Below, in pieces: positions 37,620 through 46,868 of a stretch of 64,000 nucleotides of DNA (its first letter is position 1; each line of letters starts with the position of its first letter). This DNA comes from Mycobacterium gordonae. Lineage in GTDB: Bacteria > Actinomycetota > Actinomycetes > Mycobacteriales > Mycobacteriaceae. The stretch spans positions 434,001-498,000 of the forward strand of contig NZ_CP070973.1 in NCBI RefSeq assembly GCF_017086405.1, given 5' to 3'. The notes under the pieces were generated by a model. The model was given only the letters and a program-made list of their open reading frames with translations. It was not told the origin of the DNA and did no database searches. Position numbers and translations under genes: made by a program.

Positions 37620-38892
37620 ACTCGATCGGTTCTCGCGGGTCGACCCTGCCGCCACCGAGGCGGAACTGGTCGCGCGCATCGGACAGTTGGAGCTAGTCAA
37701 GTCCGCTGCGGCCGCAGGGCAGGCCCGCGCGGCGGCCGCGCTGGATGCGGCCCGGCGCGCGGCGGAGTCGGCGGCGGGGGTACCCGCTGCCAAACGGGGC
37801 CGGGGGGTGGCCAGCGAAGTCGCGTTGGCCCGCCACGATTCCCCCGCACGCGGAGGCCGGCACCTGGGATTGGCCAAAGCCCTGGTGCACGAGATGCCCT
37901 GCACCCTGGCCGCCCTGGAACAAGGCGCGCTCACCGAATGGCGAGCCACCCTGATCGTGCGCGAATCGGCCTGCCTGGACCTCGAGGACCGCCGCGAGCT
38001 GGACCGCGAACTATGCGCCGCGGCAGACCAGCTCGCGGGGTGGGGCGACAAACGCATCACCGCCGCGGCCCAGAAAATCGCCTACCGCCTTGACGCACAA
38101 GCCGTGGTCGATCGCGCCGCCCACGCCGTCGAAGACCGCACCGTCACCATCCGCCCGGCTCCGGACAACATGACCCGGGTCAACGCCCTGCTACCCCTGG
38201 CCCAGGGCGTCGGGGTCTATGCCGCGCTGCGCCGCGCCGCCGACACCACCTCAGATGGCCGCACCCGCGGCCAGGTCATGGCCGACACCCTGGTCGAGCG
38301 CATCACCGCCACCCCGGCCACCACTGCGGCCTCGATCGCCCTGAACGTCGTCATCTCCGACCGCGCCCTGCTCGGCAACGACAACGACCCCGCCACCGTC
38401 GAGGGCTACGGCCCCATCCCCGCCGAGGTAGCCCGCCGCTGGCTGACCGCCGCGCACGCCGATGCCACCGCGCTGACCAGCCTGCGCCGCCTCTACGCCA
38501 ACCCCACCACCGGCGCACTGGTGGCCATGGAATCACGCGCCCGAGCCTTCCCCCGCGCGCTGGCCGAGTTCATCAACCTGCGCGACCAAACCTGCCGCAC
38601 CCCCTACTGCGACGCCCCCATCCGCCACCGCGACCACATCACCCCCGTCGCACACGGCGGCACCACCACCGCCACCAACGGCCAAGGCCTCTGCGAACGC
38701 TGCAACTACGCCAAAGAATCACCCGGCTGGCGCGTCACCACCCACGACGCCAACGGCGTACACACCACCGAATTCATCACCCCCACCGACGCCCGCTACC
38801 GATCCGCCGCACCACCGATCTACACCTTCGTCCACACCAGCGCAGCCGAAGACGCGCTCGGCATCCGACTCATCGACTTCCACGCCGCCTAG
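37612..38892 (+). CDS. 13E12 repeat family protein, DUF222 plus HNH endonuclease
   Basis: Member of the multicopy mycobacterial 13E12 (REP13E12) family (426 aa): an alanine-rich DUF222 region (about residues 1-310: ELVARIGQLELVKSAAAAGQARAAAALDAARRAAE, GRHLGLAKALVHEMPCTLAALEQGALTEWRATLIVRE) and a C-terminal HNH nuclease (CRTPYCDAPIRHRDHITPVAHGG, then NGQGLCERCNYAKE), with both cysteine pairs and the HRDH pair intact. GTG 37612 gives a leaderless start inside a LexA box; the open frame to 37198 runs through the DUF427 gene antisense. SOS-inducible; its true role is unknown. In M. tuberculosis these elements serve as integration sites for prophage phiRv1. Confidence 0.9.
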   Translation: MFELDRFSRVDPAATEAELVARIGQLELVKSAAAAGQARAAAALDAARRAAESAAGVPAAKRGRGVASEVALARHDSPARGGRHLGLAKALVHEMPCTLAALEQGALTEWRATLIVRESACLDLEDRRELDRELCAAADQLAGWGDKRITAAAQKIAYRLDAQAVVDRAAHAVEDRTVTIRPAPDNMTRVNALLPLAQGVGVYAALRRAADTTSDGRTRGQVMADTLVERITATPATTAASIALNVVISDRALLGNDNDPATVEGYGPIPAEVARRWLTAAHADATALTSLRRLYANPTTGALVAMESRARAFPRALAEFINLRDQTCRTPYCDAPIRHRDHITPVAHGGTTTATNGQGLCERCNYAKESPGWRVTTHDANGVHTTEFITPTDARYRSAAPPIYTFVHTSAAEDALGIRLIDFHAA

Positions 38893-38990
38893 AGGGAGTT
38901 GGCGGATTCGTGAAAACGAGATTATTGACGCCGGCGTCGGCGTAGCGTGCATTCCGTTGCTCAGCAGTTCGGCCTGACAGGGGGTCTAGC

Positions 38991-40729
38991 GTGGCAAACT
39001 TCGTGACCTTTCCGCCCGAGATCAATTCTCTGCTGATGTTCAGCGGCGCTGGCCCGGCGCCGATGCTGAACGCGGCGACGGCCTGGGACGGCCTGGCCGC
39101 CGAGCTGGGCACGGCCGCAGCCTCCTTCTCGTCGGTCACCACCGCGTTGTCCGGCAACTGGTGGAGGGGGGCGGCGTCGGCGGCGATGATGGCTGCAGCC
39201 ACCCCGTATGCGGAGTTCTTGAGTGCGGCATGCGCGCAAGCGGCGGTGGCGGCCGAACAGGCCCGGACGGTGGCCGGCGTGTTCGAGATCGCCCGCGCGG
39301 CGACGATCCATCCGCTCGAGGTGGCGGCGAACCGCAGTGCGTTCGTGCAGCTGATCCGGTCGAATTGGCTGGGGTTCAACGCGCCGGCGATCATGGCCGC
39401 CGAAGGCCGCTACGAACAGATGTGGGCCGCGGACGTCGAAGCGATGACGGCTACTACGCCGGGGCTTCGGCCGCGGCGGCGCAGTTGCCCACCGACCTGC
39501 AACGGCTCCTGCAGGGCCTGCCCAGCTTGGGTATCGGCAACAGGGGCAACGGAAACATCGGACATGGCAACACCGGCACCGGGAATATCGGCATTGGCAA
39601 CAGTGGCACAGGCAATACCGAGCTGGTGCCCCCACAGTCGGGCAATTACAACGTCGGCGGCGGAAACAACGGCAATTTCAACGTGGGCGGCGGAAACAAC
39701 GGCAACAGCAACGTCGGCTTCGGCAATTTCGGCAACGGGAATATCGGGTTCGGAAACGGCGGTCCGACCGATCTGTCCAACCCGAACCTGTTCACTTTCG
39801 AGACAACGGCCGGCAACAACAACTTCGGTATGGGTAACACCGGAAGCAACAACGTCGGTCTCGGCAATCTCGGTGACGGGAACATCGGCGGCGGCAACAC
39901 CGGCAACGGAAACGTGGGAGCCGGAAACACCGGGATCGGCAACTTCGGCTTCGGGAATAGTGGTACCGGCAACATCGGGATCGGGCTGGTCGGCAACGGC
40001 AGAGTGGGCATCGACCTGGCCGGGGTGTTCAACCTGGGCAACGGGAACATCGGCTTGTTCAATTCCGGTGACCACAACGTGGGCTTCTTCAACTCCGGCA
40101 GCGGCAACGTCGGCGTCTTCAGCTCGGGCACCAACACCGTTTTCCCCGGTCACATCAACAGCTTCGGTTTCGGGAACTCAGGCACCGGCAGCCTCGGCTT
40201 CGGCAACGCGGGCGCCGGCAACGTCGGCTTCTGGAACTCGGGCCTGCTCAACACCGGCTGGGGCAACGCCGGCGCGATCAATACCGGCGGTTGGAACGGG
40301 AACAACCTCAACACTGGTCTGTGGAACTCGGGCGAGACCAACACCGGCTTCGGTAACTCCGGCCACGTCAACACCGGGTTCGGGAACGCGGGCAATGTGA
40401 ATACCGGCGTCGGCTTCGACACCGATGCGGCCAGCGTCGGTATCGGCGCCAACGGCAAATCCGGTTTCGGCAACACCGGGGCCGGAATCTCGGGCTTCGG
40501 CAACAACGGCGGCGGCGACGGTCACGGAGTCTCCGGCTTCTTCAACACGGTCGTCGCGGCGATGCAGTCATCCGGAGTCAGCTCTGGCTTCTTCAACACC
40601 GCAGTCACCGGCGCCGTGGGCCCCTTCCCGAGCGGAATGCTGAGCGGCTTCAACTCCGGCTTGTTCAATACGGGGACCGCCAACTCGGGCCTCCTGAGCA
40701 TCGGTCAGTTGGTGATGAAGCTAGGCTGA
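38991..40729 (+). pseudogene. PPE-MPTR family gene, frameshifted
   Basis: The PPE N-terminus is intact: [17 protein letters not shown] (PPE at 8-10), WxG motif W58-R-G60, and [29 protein letters not shown]. At 39447-39449 the frame slips by one base: the expected M-T-G-Y-Y-A-G-A-S is encoded only if one base is added. The alternative frame then gives [13 protein letters not shown] and about 380 residues of NxGxGN repeats ([28 protein letters not shown]) to the stop at 40729. The original protein had about 579 residues. As it stands, translation yields a 470-residue product with a nonsense tail. GTG start 38991. It separates the two arms of the catabolic island. Confidence 0.82.
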
Positions 40730-40734
40730 CCGCG

Positions 40735-41904
40735 ATGGCGGGACCAGTGCAGGGCGTCAAGGTCGTCGAACTCGGGGTATGGGTGGCCGGTCCTGCCGCA
40801 GCCGCAATCCTCGCCGACTGGGGTGCCGACGTCATCAAGATCGAACCGCCGACCGGTGATCCCGGGCGCATGTTCGGGCGGATGCTGGGCTGCGACCTCG
40901 GGGTGAACCCGCCGTTCGAGATGGATAACCGGTCCAAACGCAGTGTCGTACTGGATCTCGCAACAGCGGCCGGGCGGGAGCGCGCGCTCGAATTGCTCTC
41001 GGGCGCCGACGTTTTCATCACCAATGTACGGCCGGCCGCGCTGCGCCGGCTCGGACTGGACTACGAGACGCTGGCCGCCGATCATCCCCGATTGGTGTAC
41101 GGACTGATCACCGGCTACGGCGAATCCGGGCCGGATGCCGACCGCGCCGCCTACGACGTCGCGGCCTTCTGGTCCCGCGGCGGCATCGCTCACCTACTCA
41201 CCCGCCCCGGCGACACACCGCCGTTCCAGCGCGGCGGCATGGGCGACCACTCGGCAGGAATGACGTTGGCCGGGGCCGTCTGCGCGGCGTTGTTGGCCCG
41301 CGAGCGTACCGGCGCAGGCCAATTGGTGTCCACCTCGCTATACCGCCAGGGCGCTTACACCGTGAGCTTCGACCTGAACACCTATCTGCTCACCGGCCAA
41401 CCGATCGCGATCGGCCAACGGGCCACCATGGGCAACCCCTGCATGAACAACTACGCGGCCGGCGACGGAAGTCGGTTCTGGATCGTCGGCCTGGAAGTGG
41501 ACCGGCACTGGCCGGCCCTGTGCCGGGTGGTGGGCCGCACTGACTGGCTGGCCGACCCGCGCTATGCCGCCGCCCGCGACCGTGCGGCCAATGCCGTCGA
41601 ACTGATCGCCGCGCTGGACGAGATCTTCGCAACCAGGTCGCTCGACGAATGGGCGAACGTGTTCGCCGCCGAACCCGATTTCTTCTGGTCGCCGATCAAC
41701 ACTCTCGAGGACATCGTGGCCGATGAGCAGTTCCACGCCGCAGGCGGAATCGTGGACGTGCCGGACGGCGACGCGATCGTGCCGATGGTGGCAACGCCGG
41801 CCGACTTTCACGGTACGCCCTGGTCGGCGCGCTCTGCGGCACCGCGACTCGGCCAGCACACCGATGAGATCCTCGCCGAGCTCGACGCTCGCCGACAGCA
41901 TTGA
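40735..41904 (+). CDS. CaiB/BaiF (class III) CoA transferase
   Basis: Class III CoA transferase (389 aa) that moves CoA from a donor thioester to a free acid. Family pieces: GVKVVELGVWVAGPAAAAILADWGADVIKIEPPTGDPGR at residues 7-45, NRSKRSVVLDL, ADVFITNVRPAALRRLGLDYETL, and the catalytic aspartate D171 in GGMGDHSAG. It starts 6 bases after the PPE stop but belongs functionally with the catabolic genes: no acyl-CoA ligase is seen in the island, so it may be the activating enzyme. The repeat element at 41917 begins 13 bases after its stop. Confidence 0.92.
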   Translation: MAGPVQGVKVVELGVWVAGPAAAAILADWGADVIKIEPPTGDPGRMFGRMLGCDLGVNPPFEMDNRSKRSVVLDLATAAGRERALELLSGADVFITNVRPAALRRLGLDYETLAADHPRLVYGLITGYGESGPDADRAAYDVAAFWSRGGIAHLLTRPGDTPPFQRGGMGDHSAGMTLAGAVCAALLARERTGAGQLVSTSLYRQGAYTVSFDLNTYLLTGQPIAIGQRATMGNPCMNNYAAGDGSRFWIVGLEVDRHWPALCRVVGRTDWLADPRYAAARDRAANAVELIAALDEIFATRSLDEWANVFAAEPDFFWSPINTLEDIVADEQFHAAGGIVDVPDGDAIVPMVATPADFHGTPWSARSAAPRLGQHTDEILAELDARRQH

Positions 41905-41916
41905 GCCGCTCGCGGA

Positions 41917-41946
41917 GCTTTACAAAAGTGAGCGATAATGTCACGC
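41917..41946. promoter_or_regulatory. operator-like repeat GCTTTACAAA-N10-AATGTCACGC upstream of P450 arm
   Basis: Identical in both 10-base ends and in spacing to the element at 33844-33873, 8 kb away, and lying 33 bases before the first gene of the P450 operon. The centre contains GATAAT, which could double as a -10 box. Links the second arm of the island to the same regulator. Confidence 0.7.
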
Positions 41947-41979
41947 TGTCCAAGGAGCTGTGGCACGAGGAACGGATCG

Positions 41980-42516
41980 ATGGTTACTCCAACGTTCGAC
42001 ATGCATCGGGGCGCGTCTCGGCAGCCTCGGCGCGACGGCCAGGTACTGCGGCACCGACTCGACGTCATCGCCGTCAGTGCCGGCGACGTGGTCTCGACCG
42101 CCGGTGGCTGGCTGTATGACCGGGTGATGGCCGGCTGGCAGGTCAACGTGCTGTTGCCGCCCGGCTGCGAAAGCCGGCCCTTGCGCGTGTTGGGAGCGCA
42201 GGTGATGGACGTGGCCGCGGATCTCGACGCGTCCGGCCCGATCGGCCAGGGCCTCGCCGTCAGCGTCGATGCCTTCGCCGCCGACGACCGCGTTCGTGCC
42301 CTGGTGCGCAAGGCCGTGTCGAGCCGGATGACCGAGGTGGCGGTGTGGGGCGAGGGCTGGCCGCTCGGGGCGGACCGCGGCCTGACCAGGACCCGCTACA
42401 CCCTGAGCGCCGCAGCCCGCGCGTTCAAAGCACAGGCGCTGCGTGCCGCTGGGATGCCTTATGGATCAATACAACCCACCGAGACGTTGTTCACCGACTC
42501 GGCCTGGCTCGGCTAG
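41980..42516 (+). CDS. hypothetical protein of P450 operon
   Basis: Not recognised (178 aa). ATG 41980 is preceded by GAGG with 9-base spacing. The sequence has a short basic start (HRGASRQPRRDGQVLRHRLDVIAV), a segment DVVSTAGGWLYDRVMAGWQVNVLLPPGCESRPLRVLGAQVMD, then WGEGWPLGADRGLTRTRYTLSAAARAFKAQALRAAG. No signal peptide, membrane helix or metal motif is seen. It is the first gene after the operator-like repeat and is followed 10 bases later by a NIPSNAP-like gene and the P450, so it is likely a regulatory or accessory part of that operon. Confidence 0.75.
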   Translation: MVTPTFDMHRGASRQPRRDGQVLRHRLDVIAVSAGDVVSTAGGWLYDRVMAGWQVNVLLPPGCESRPLRVLGAQVMDVAADLDASGPIGQGLAVSVDAFAADDRVRALVRKAVSSRMTEVAVWGEGWPLGADRGLTRTRYTLSAAARAFKAQALRAAGMPYGSIQPTETLFTDSAWLG

Positions 42517-42526
42517 CCAAGACGGC

Positions 42527-43231
42527 ATGAAGAAATATCATCGCCACACGCTGCTCTATCTGCACGAGACGATCGATCTGGGGTCGGGCCGCGGCGACGA
42601 ATTCACCGAGGTGTTCGTCGACACCTATCAGCCGATGATGGAGGAACTCGGCGCCCGGTTGTATTCGATTTGGGAGACCACGCCCTACAACGGTCACTGG
42701 CCGCAAGTGACGATCATCTGGGAGATCGACGCTTTCGCGGACTACGCGAGGATCGGCGCCGCACGGGCGCGCGGTGGCAGTCACGAGGCGGCGGCCGGAA
42801 AGTGGTCGGCCTATCTGACCGACATGGGTGCATCGGGAGAAGGCCGCATCATGTACGCCGGACCCAGCAACCGGAGCCTCGCCGCGCTGCGTGAGACCAA
42901 TTTCGATGCTTCCCTGGTGATTCAAGAGATCATGCAGACCAAGCCCGGCCGCCAGGACGACTACATCCGGGAGCTCGAGCGGCTCTACGTTCCGTGGTCG
43001 GAGAGCACCGGCAAACACTGGCTCGGATCATTCACCACCACCTTCCGCTTCAGCGAGGTGATTCACTATTGGGCACTCGAGGGTGGCTGGGAGTGCTTTG
43101 CGAATCATTACCCGTCCTGGAAGGACAGCCCGCCCGCTGAAATCGTCACCTGGATGAGCGTGGCGCCCGCCTTGCGCGACGGCTGGGAAGACTCCATCCT
43201 GCAGGCGCTACCGCCGTCGCCACTGCAGTGA
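42527..43231 (+). CDS. hypothetical protein, possibly NIPSNAP-like dimeric alpha/beta barrel
   Basis: Protein of 234 aa with two similar halves, each alternating strands and helices: HRHTLLYLHETIDLGSGRGDEFTEVFVDTYQPMMEELGARLYSIWETTP, and SLVIQEIMQTKPGRQDDYIRELERLYVPWSESTGKHWLGSFTTTF. Such repeats with ISxxE/WE-type ends recall NIPSNAP or dimeric alpha/beta-barrel proteins, but I cannot confirm this. It overlaps the P450 GTG start by 4 bases, so is made together with it. ATG 42527 fits the 10-base gap from the preceding gene. It may be a non-redox isomerase or carrier for the P450 substrate; this is a guess. Confidence 0.75.
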   Translation: MKKYHRHTLLYLHETIDLGSGRGDEFTEVFVDTYQPMMEELGARLYSIWETTPYNGHWPQVTIIWEIDAFADYARIGAARARGGSHEAAAGKWSAYLTDMGASGEGRIMYAGPSNRSLAALRETNFDASLVIQEIMQTKPGRQDDYIRELERLYVPWSESTGKHWLGSFTTTFRFSEVIHYWALEGGWECFANHYPSWKDSPPAEIVTWMSVAPALRDGWEDSILQALPPSPLQ

Positions 43232-44442
43232 CGCAGGACTTCGCCTACGATCCCTTCGACGCGGACGTGATGGCGAATCCGCTCCCCTACTACCGCATTC
43301 TGCGCGACGAACACCCGCTCTACTACATGGCGCAGTGGGATACCTTCGCATTGTCGAGGTTCGACGACATCTGGACGGTGCTGGAAGTCAACGACGGCAC
43401 CTTCGTCGCATCGGAGGGGACGCTGCCGCCGGCATCGGTTCTGGCGCAGCACAATACCGGTCCGGTCGCTGACCCGCCGCTGCATCCCCTACCGTTTCAC
43501 GCCGTGTTCGACACGGATCTCTACGGCGAGATCCGCCGCGCTCACTCGCAGCCGCTGCGGCCCCGGTCGGTCGCCTCGCTGCGGGCGCGGGTCCGCGAGT
43601 TGGCCAACGAACGACTCGACCTGCTGCTGCCGCGAGGCTCTTTCGACCTCACCCAGGATTACGGCGGCATCGTCGCCGCGGCGATGGTGTGCGAACTCCT
43701 AGGACTGTCAACGGATCTCGCCCCCGAGGTACTGGCGGCGGTCAACGCAGGCAGCCTGGCCCAGCCGGGTGAGGGCGTCGACACCGCCGAGGTCCGGCCC
43801 AACTACCTGCAGTTTCTGGTACCCGTGGTAGAGCACCGCAGAGCGGGTGGAACCGGCGACCTGCCGGTCGTCGACGGACTGCTCGGCTACCGGCTGCCCG
43901 ACGGCAGCGCTCTTAGCGACGTCGAGGTCGCCACCCAGATGCTCTGCATCTTCATCGGCGGCACCGAAACCGTGCCCAAGATCGTGGCGCACGGGCTCTG
44001 GGAACTCGGCCGGCGGCCCGAGCAGTTGGCGGCTGTGCGCGCCGACCTGGCCACCAATGTGCCGATCGTGCGAGAAGAGATGATCCGCTACTGCGCGCCG
44101 GCGCAGTGGTTCGCCCGAACGGTGCGCCAGCCCTACGCCCTTCACGGCCAGACGATCAAACCCGGGCAGCGCGTGATCACGTTGCTGGCCTCGGCGAACC
44201 GCGACGAGCGGGAGTATCCCGAACCCGACGAATTCATCTGGGACCGGCCGATCAAACGTTCCCTGGCGTTCGGCCGTGGGCAGCACTTCTGCCTCGGCTA
44301 TCATCTAGCAAGATTGGAAGTCGCTGTCTTGCTGGAAGAATGGCTGCGTCGGGTGCCCGAGTTCGCGGTGGACGGCCACCGGGCGACCCGGTTGCCGTCC
44401 AGTTTCCAGTGGGGCTGGAACAAGATCCCGGTGGAGGTCTGA
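43228..44442 (+). CDS. cytochrome P450
   Basis: Soluble cytochrome P450 monooxygenase (404 aa). The heme-binding loop FGRGQHFCLGYH has the thiolate C355; the K-helix EEMIR has its ExxR pair at E284-R287; the I-helix oxygen-activating segment is CIFIGGTETVPK; and ANRDEREYPEPDEFIWDR precedes the heme loop. GTG 43228 overlaps the upstream stop as GTGA. No ferredoxin or reductase gene lies nearby, so electrons must come from elsewhere in the genome. Its neighbours (alcohol dehydrogenase, aldolase, SDR, esterase) suggest that it hydroxylates the island substrate. The CYP family cannot be named from sequence reading alone. Confidence 0.93.
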   Translation: MTQDFAYDPFDADVMANPLPYYRILRDEHPLYYMAQWDTFALSRFDDIWTVLEVNDGTFVASEGTLPPASVLAQHNTGPVADPPLHPLPFHAVFDTDLYGEIRRAHSQPLRPRSVASLRARVRELANERLDLLLPRGSFDLTQDYGGIVAAAMVCELLGLSTDLAPEVLAAVNAGSLAQPGEGVDTAEVRPNYLQFLVPVVEHRRAGGTGDLPVVDGLLGYRLPDGSALSDVEVATQMLCIFIGGTETVPKIVAHGLWELGRRPEQLAAVRADLATNVPIVREEMIRYCAPAQWFARTVRQPYALHGQTIKPGQRVITLLASANRDEREYPEPDEFIWDRPIKRSLAFGRGQHFCLGYHLARLEVAVLLEEWLRRVPEFAVDGHRATRLPSSFQWGWNKIPVEV

Positions 44443-44443
44443 G

Positions 44444-45412
44444 GTGTGGACCTACCGGATCGTCGCACCGTACGAGTTCCAGCGCACCTCGATTCCGGAC
44501 AAAACAGCCGAGTGTCTCACCAACGGCCAAGTGCTGCTGCGATTTCAGGCCGCCGGGGTGTGCGGCAGCGATCTCCCCGGGTTTCGCGGCGCGCAGGGAC
44601 GACTGCCAGGTGACGACGGCCGCAGCGCCGCGGAGAAAGACGGTTTCCCGATCCACGAAGTGGCCGGCGAAGTTCTCGCCAGCCGCCATCCCGACCACCG
44701 GCCTGGCGATCGGGTGGTGGGCTGGGCTTCCGGATTCGACGGCATGATGGAGCGCGTGGTCAGCGACGGTGCCGGCCTGGCGCCCTACGATCCGGCGCTC
44801 AGTCCGGCGCAAGCGGTGGGCTTGCAGCCGTTGGCCTGCGTGCTGTACGCGTGTGAGCAGCTGCCGGAACTGGCCGGCCGGCACGTGGCGATTATCGGCC
44901 AGGGATCGATCGGCCTGCTGTTCTCCTACGTCGCCAAGACCGCCGGCGCGCGCCGGGTCACCGGGATCGATCCTGTCGATCGCGAAAAGCTCTCGGGCAC
45001 TTACGGTGTCGACGACTCTGTGCGCGCCACCAGTGACCGATGGGTGAGTCGGCTTGCCCCCGGCGACCGACCCGAGGTGGTGGTCGAGGCGGTCGGTCAT
45101 CAAGTGGCCACGCTGAGCCACGCCATCGACGCCGCTGCCCCCGGCGGCACCGTGTTCTACTTCGGCGTCGCGGACGACGACGCATACCCGATCGACATGC
45201 GCGCCATGCTGCGCAAAAACCTGACACTGAAATCCGGTGTGACACTGGACCGGCGGCGCATGCTGAAGTTGGCCGGCAAGTTCGCCGCCGAACACCCCGG
45301 CCTGCTCGAAACGTACCTCACCCACACCTACGCCGTGGACGAAGTTCAGGCGGCCTTCGAGCTGGCCTGCCGGCCGGACCCTGAGCGCGTGAAGATCGCG
45401 ATCGCCGGATGA
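44444..45412 (+). CDS. zinc-type alcohol dehydrogenase-like protein (MDR)
   Basis: Medium-chain dehydrogenase (322 aa). Catalytic-zinc ligands are suggested by GVCGSDLPGFRG (C, D) and FPIHEVAGEV (H, E); the cysteine-rich structural-zinc lobe is absent. Nucleotide-binding motif AIIGQGSIGLLFSYVAKTAGARRVTGID near residue 146. The active site loop carries an insert (RLPGDDGRSAAEKDG) before the IHE motif. GTG 44444 starts 2 bases after the P450 stop, so the two are coupled; the next gene overlaps its end by 4 bases. It would oxidise the alcohol made by the P450. Substrate unknown. Confidence 0.9.
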   Translation: MWTYRIVAPYEFQRTSIPDKTAECLTNGQVLLRFQAAGVCGSDLPGFRGAQGRLPGDDGRSAAEKDGFPIHEVAGEVLASRHPDHRPGDRVVGWASGFDGMMERVVSDGAGLAPYDPALSPAQAVGLQPLACVLYACEQLPELAGRHVAIIGQGSIGLLFSYVAKTAGARRVTGIDPVDREKLSGTYGVDDSVRATSDRWVSRLAPGDRPEVVVEAVGHQVATLSHAIDAAAPGGTVFYFGVADDDAYPIDMRAMLRKNLTLKSGVTLDRRRMLKLAGKFAAEHPGLLETYLTHTYAVDEVQAAFELACRPDPERVKIAIAG

Positions 45413-46149
45413 GCGTCTTTCAGAACGTGCCGCGGGGGCCCCGCTGGGGAGGCTGGGTCACCGGTCCGACCCTGATCGGACCCCAGGAATTCGCCCGGGC
45501 TGGCTACGACTACGTCGGATTCGACGCCCAGCACGGCTATCTCGACGACGCCGCTGTCGCCGCCATGCTGCGGCACCTCGAACACGTTCCGATCGCCACC
45601 GCCGTGCGGTTGCCCACCGCGGACCCGGCGCCCATCGGTCGCGTGCTCGACGCCGGTGCCGACGCCGTCATCATCGCCATGATCGAATCGGCCGACCAGG
45701 CCGCTGCGGCCGTGGCCGCCACTCGCTACCCGCCCGCCGGCGTCCGCAGCTTCGGCCCGCTGCGGGCCGGCCTTGGCCACGATCCCGCCGCGCTGGAGTC
45801 ACGGGCCGCCGTCTTCGCCATGATCGAGACCGCCGCTGCCGTTGCCGGCATCGAGGACATCTGTGCCGTCGCGGGTCTGACCGGGATCTACGTCGGCCCG
45901 GCCGATCTCGCGATCTCGATGGGTGTCGAGGTGCTCGGCGCGACGCGCAACCGGGAGGTTCTGCAGGCGATCGGCCGGATCCAATCCGTCGCAGCCGGCG
46001 CCGGACTGGTCACCGGAATCCATGCCAGCGACGGGGTGGCGGGAAAGAAGTTGTCAAAGATGGGTTTTCAGATGATTACCCTGGCGTCCGAATCGCACGC
46101 GTTGCGCCGGGGTGCCGCCGAGCACCTGCGGGAGGCGACCGCCGAGTGA
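45409..46149 (+). CDS. HpcH/HpaI family class II aldolase
   Basis: TIM-barrel aldolase of the HpcH/HpaI (2-dehydro-3-deoxyglucarate/4-hydroxy-2-oxovalerate-type) family (246 aa), which cleaves a 2-oxo-hydroxy acid to pyruvate and an aldehyde. Catalytic His in YVGFDAQHGYLDD (about residue 41), metal ligands E in FAMIETAAAV and D in GIYVGPADLAISMG, and ADAVIIAMIESADQAAAAV. ATG 45409 overlaps the alcohol dehydrogenase stop as ATGA; the next SDR begins GTG 46146, overlapping this stop. Tight coupling shows it belongs to the same pathway. Confidence 0.92.
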   Translation: MSVFQNVPRGPRWGGWVTGPTLIGPQEFARAGYDYVGFDAQHGYLDDAAVAAMLRHLEHVPIATAVRLPTADPAPIGRVLDAGADAVIIAMIESADQAAAAVAATRYPPAGVRSFGPLRAGLGHDPAALESRAAVFAMIETAAAVAGIEDICAVAGLTGIYVGPADLAISMGVEVLGATRNREVLQAIGRIQSVAAGAGLVTGIHASDGVAGKKLSKMGFQMITLASESHALRRGAAEHLREATAE

Positions 46150-46868
46150 GCGATGTGAAGGTCGCGTTGGTCACCGGCGCCGCCGGTGGGCAGGGCTGGG
46201 CGATTGTCCAACGACTGCTCGGCAAGGGCTACCAGGTGGCGGCGTGTGACCTGCGCAGTGACGAAATCGGCTCTTTGACAGCGCAGTCAGCTGTCCTGGG
46301 AATCCCGATGGACGTCACCGACCCGCAACAGTGGCGGGCTGCGATTAGCGCAACCGTGGAACGGTTCGGGGGATTGAGCACCTTGGTGAACAACGCCGGA
46401 GTGCTGCACCGGGCACCGCTGGCCGAGGAAACCGCGGAGGATTTCGAAAACTCCTGGCGGGTCAACTGTCTGGGCGCATTCCTGGGCATGCGTGCCGCTC
46501 TGGATCACCTGGCGGCGGCCGATGGCGCCGCGATCGTCAACATCTGCAGCACCGGAGCCATCCGGCCCTTCCCGCAACATTGTGCCTACGGCTCGGCGAA
46601 GTGGGCGCTGCGCGGTCTGACCCAAACTGCCGCGGCCGAACTCGCGCCCGCCGGTATCCGCGTCAATGCCGTGTTCCCGGGGCCGATCGCCACCCCGATG
46701 CTCGACGATGCCGTCCAGCAGCGACTGGCTGCGGTGGCGATGTCCGGCCGATTGGGCCGACCCACCGAAATCGCGGACGCTGTGGCATTTCTGGTCTCGC
46801 ACGAGGCATCGTTCGTCACCGGTTCGGAACTCGTCGTAGATGGAGGTCAATGTCTGCAGATCCGTTGA
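46146..46868 (+). CDS. short-chain dehydrogenase/reductase
   Basis: Classical SDR (240 aa): TGAAGGQGWAIVQRLL (10-25), NNAGVLHRAPLAEETAEDF, catalytic serine in NICSTGAIRPF, Y and K in YGSAKWALRGLTQ, and VTGSELVVDGGQCLQ at the end. Its GTG start overlaps the aldolase stop by 4 bases, and its own end overlaps the esterase start by 19 bases. It probably reduces or oxidises a keto or hydroxy intermediate of the same pathway. Confidence 0.92.
   Translation: MSDVKVALVTGAAGGQGWAIVQRLLGKGYQVAACDLRSDEIGSLTAQSAVLGIPMDVTDPQQWRAAISATVERFGGLSTLVNNAGVLHRAPLAEETAEDFENSWRVNCLGAFLGMRAALDHLAAADGAAIVNICSTGAIRPFPQHCAYGSAKWALRGLTQTAAAELAPAGIRVNAVFPGPIATPMLDDAVQQRLAAVAMSGRLGRPTEIADAVAFLVSHEASFVTGSELVVDGGQCLQIR

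Noticed and set aside
39440..39455. Programmed -1 frameshift in the second PPE gene
   Set aside because: No slippery heptamer, and PPE genes are not known to use frameshifting; a real indel or sequence error is simpler.
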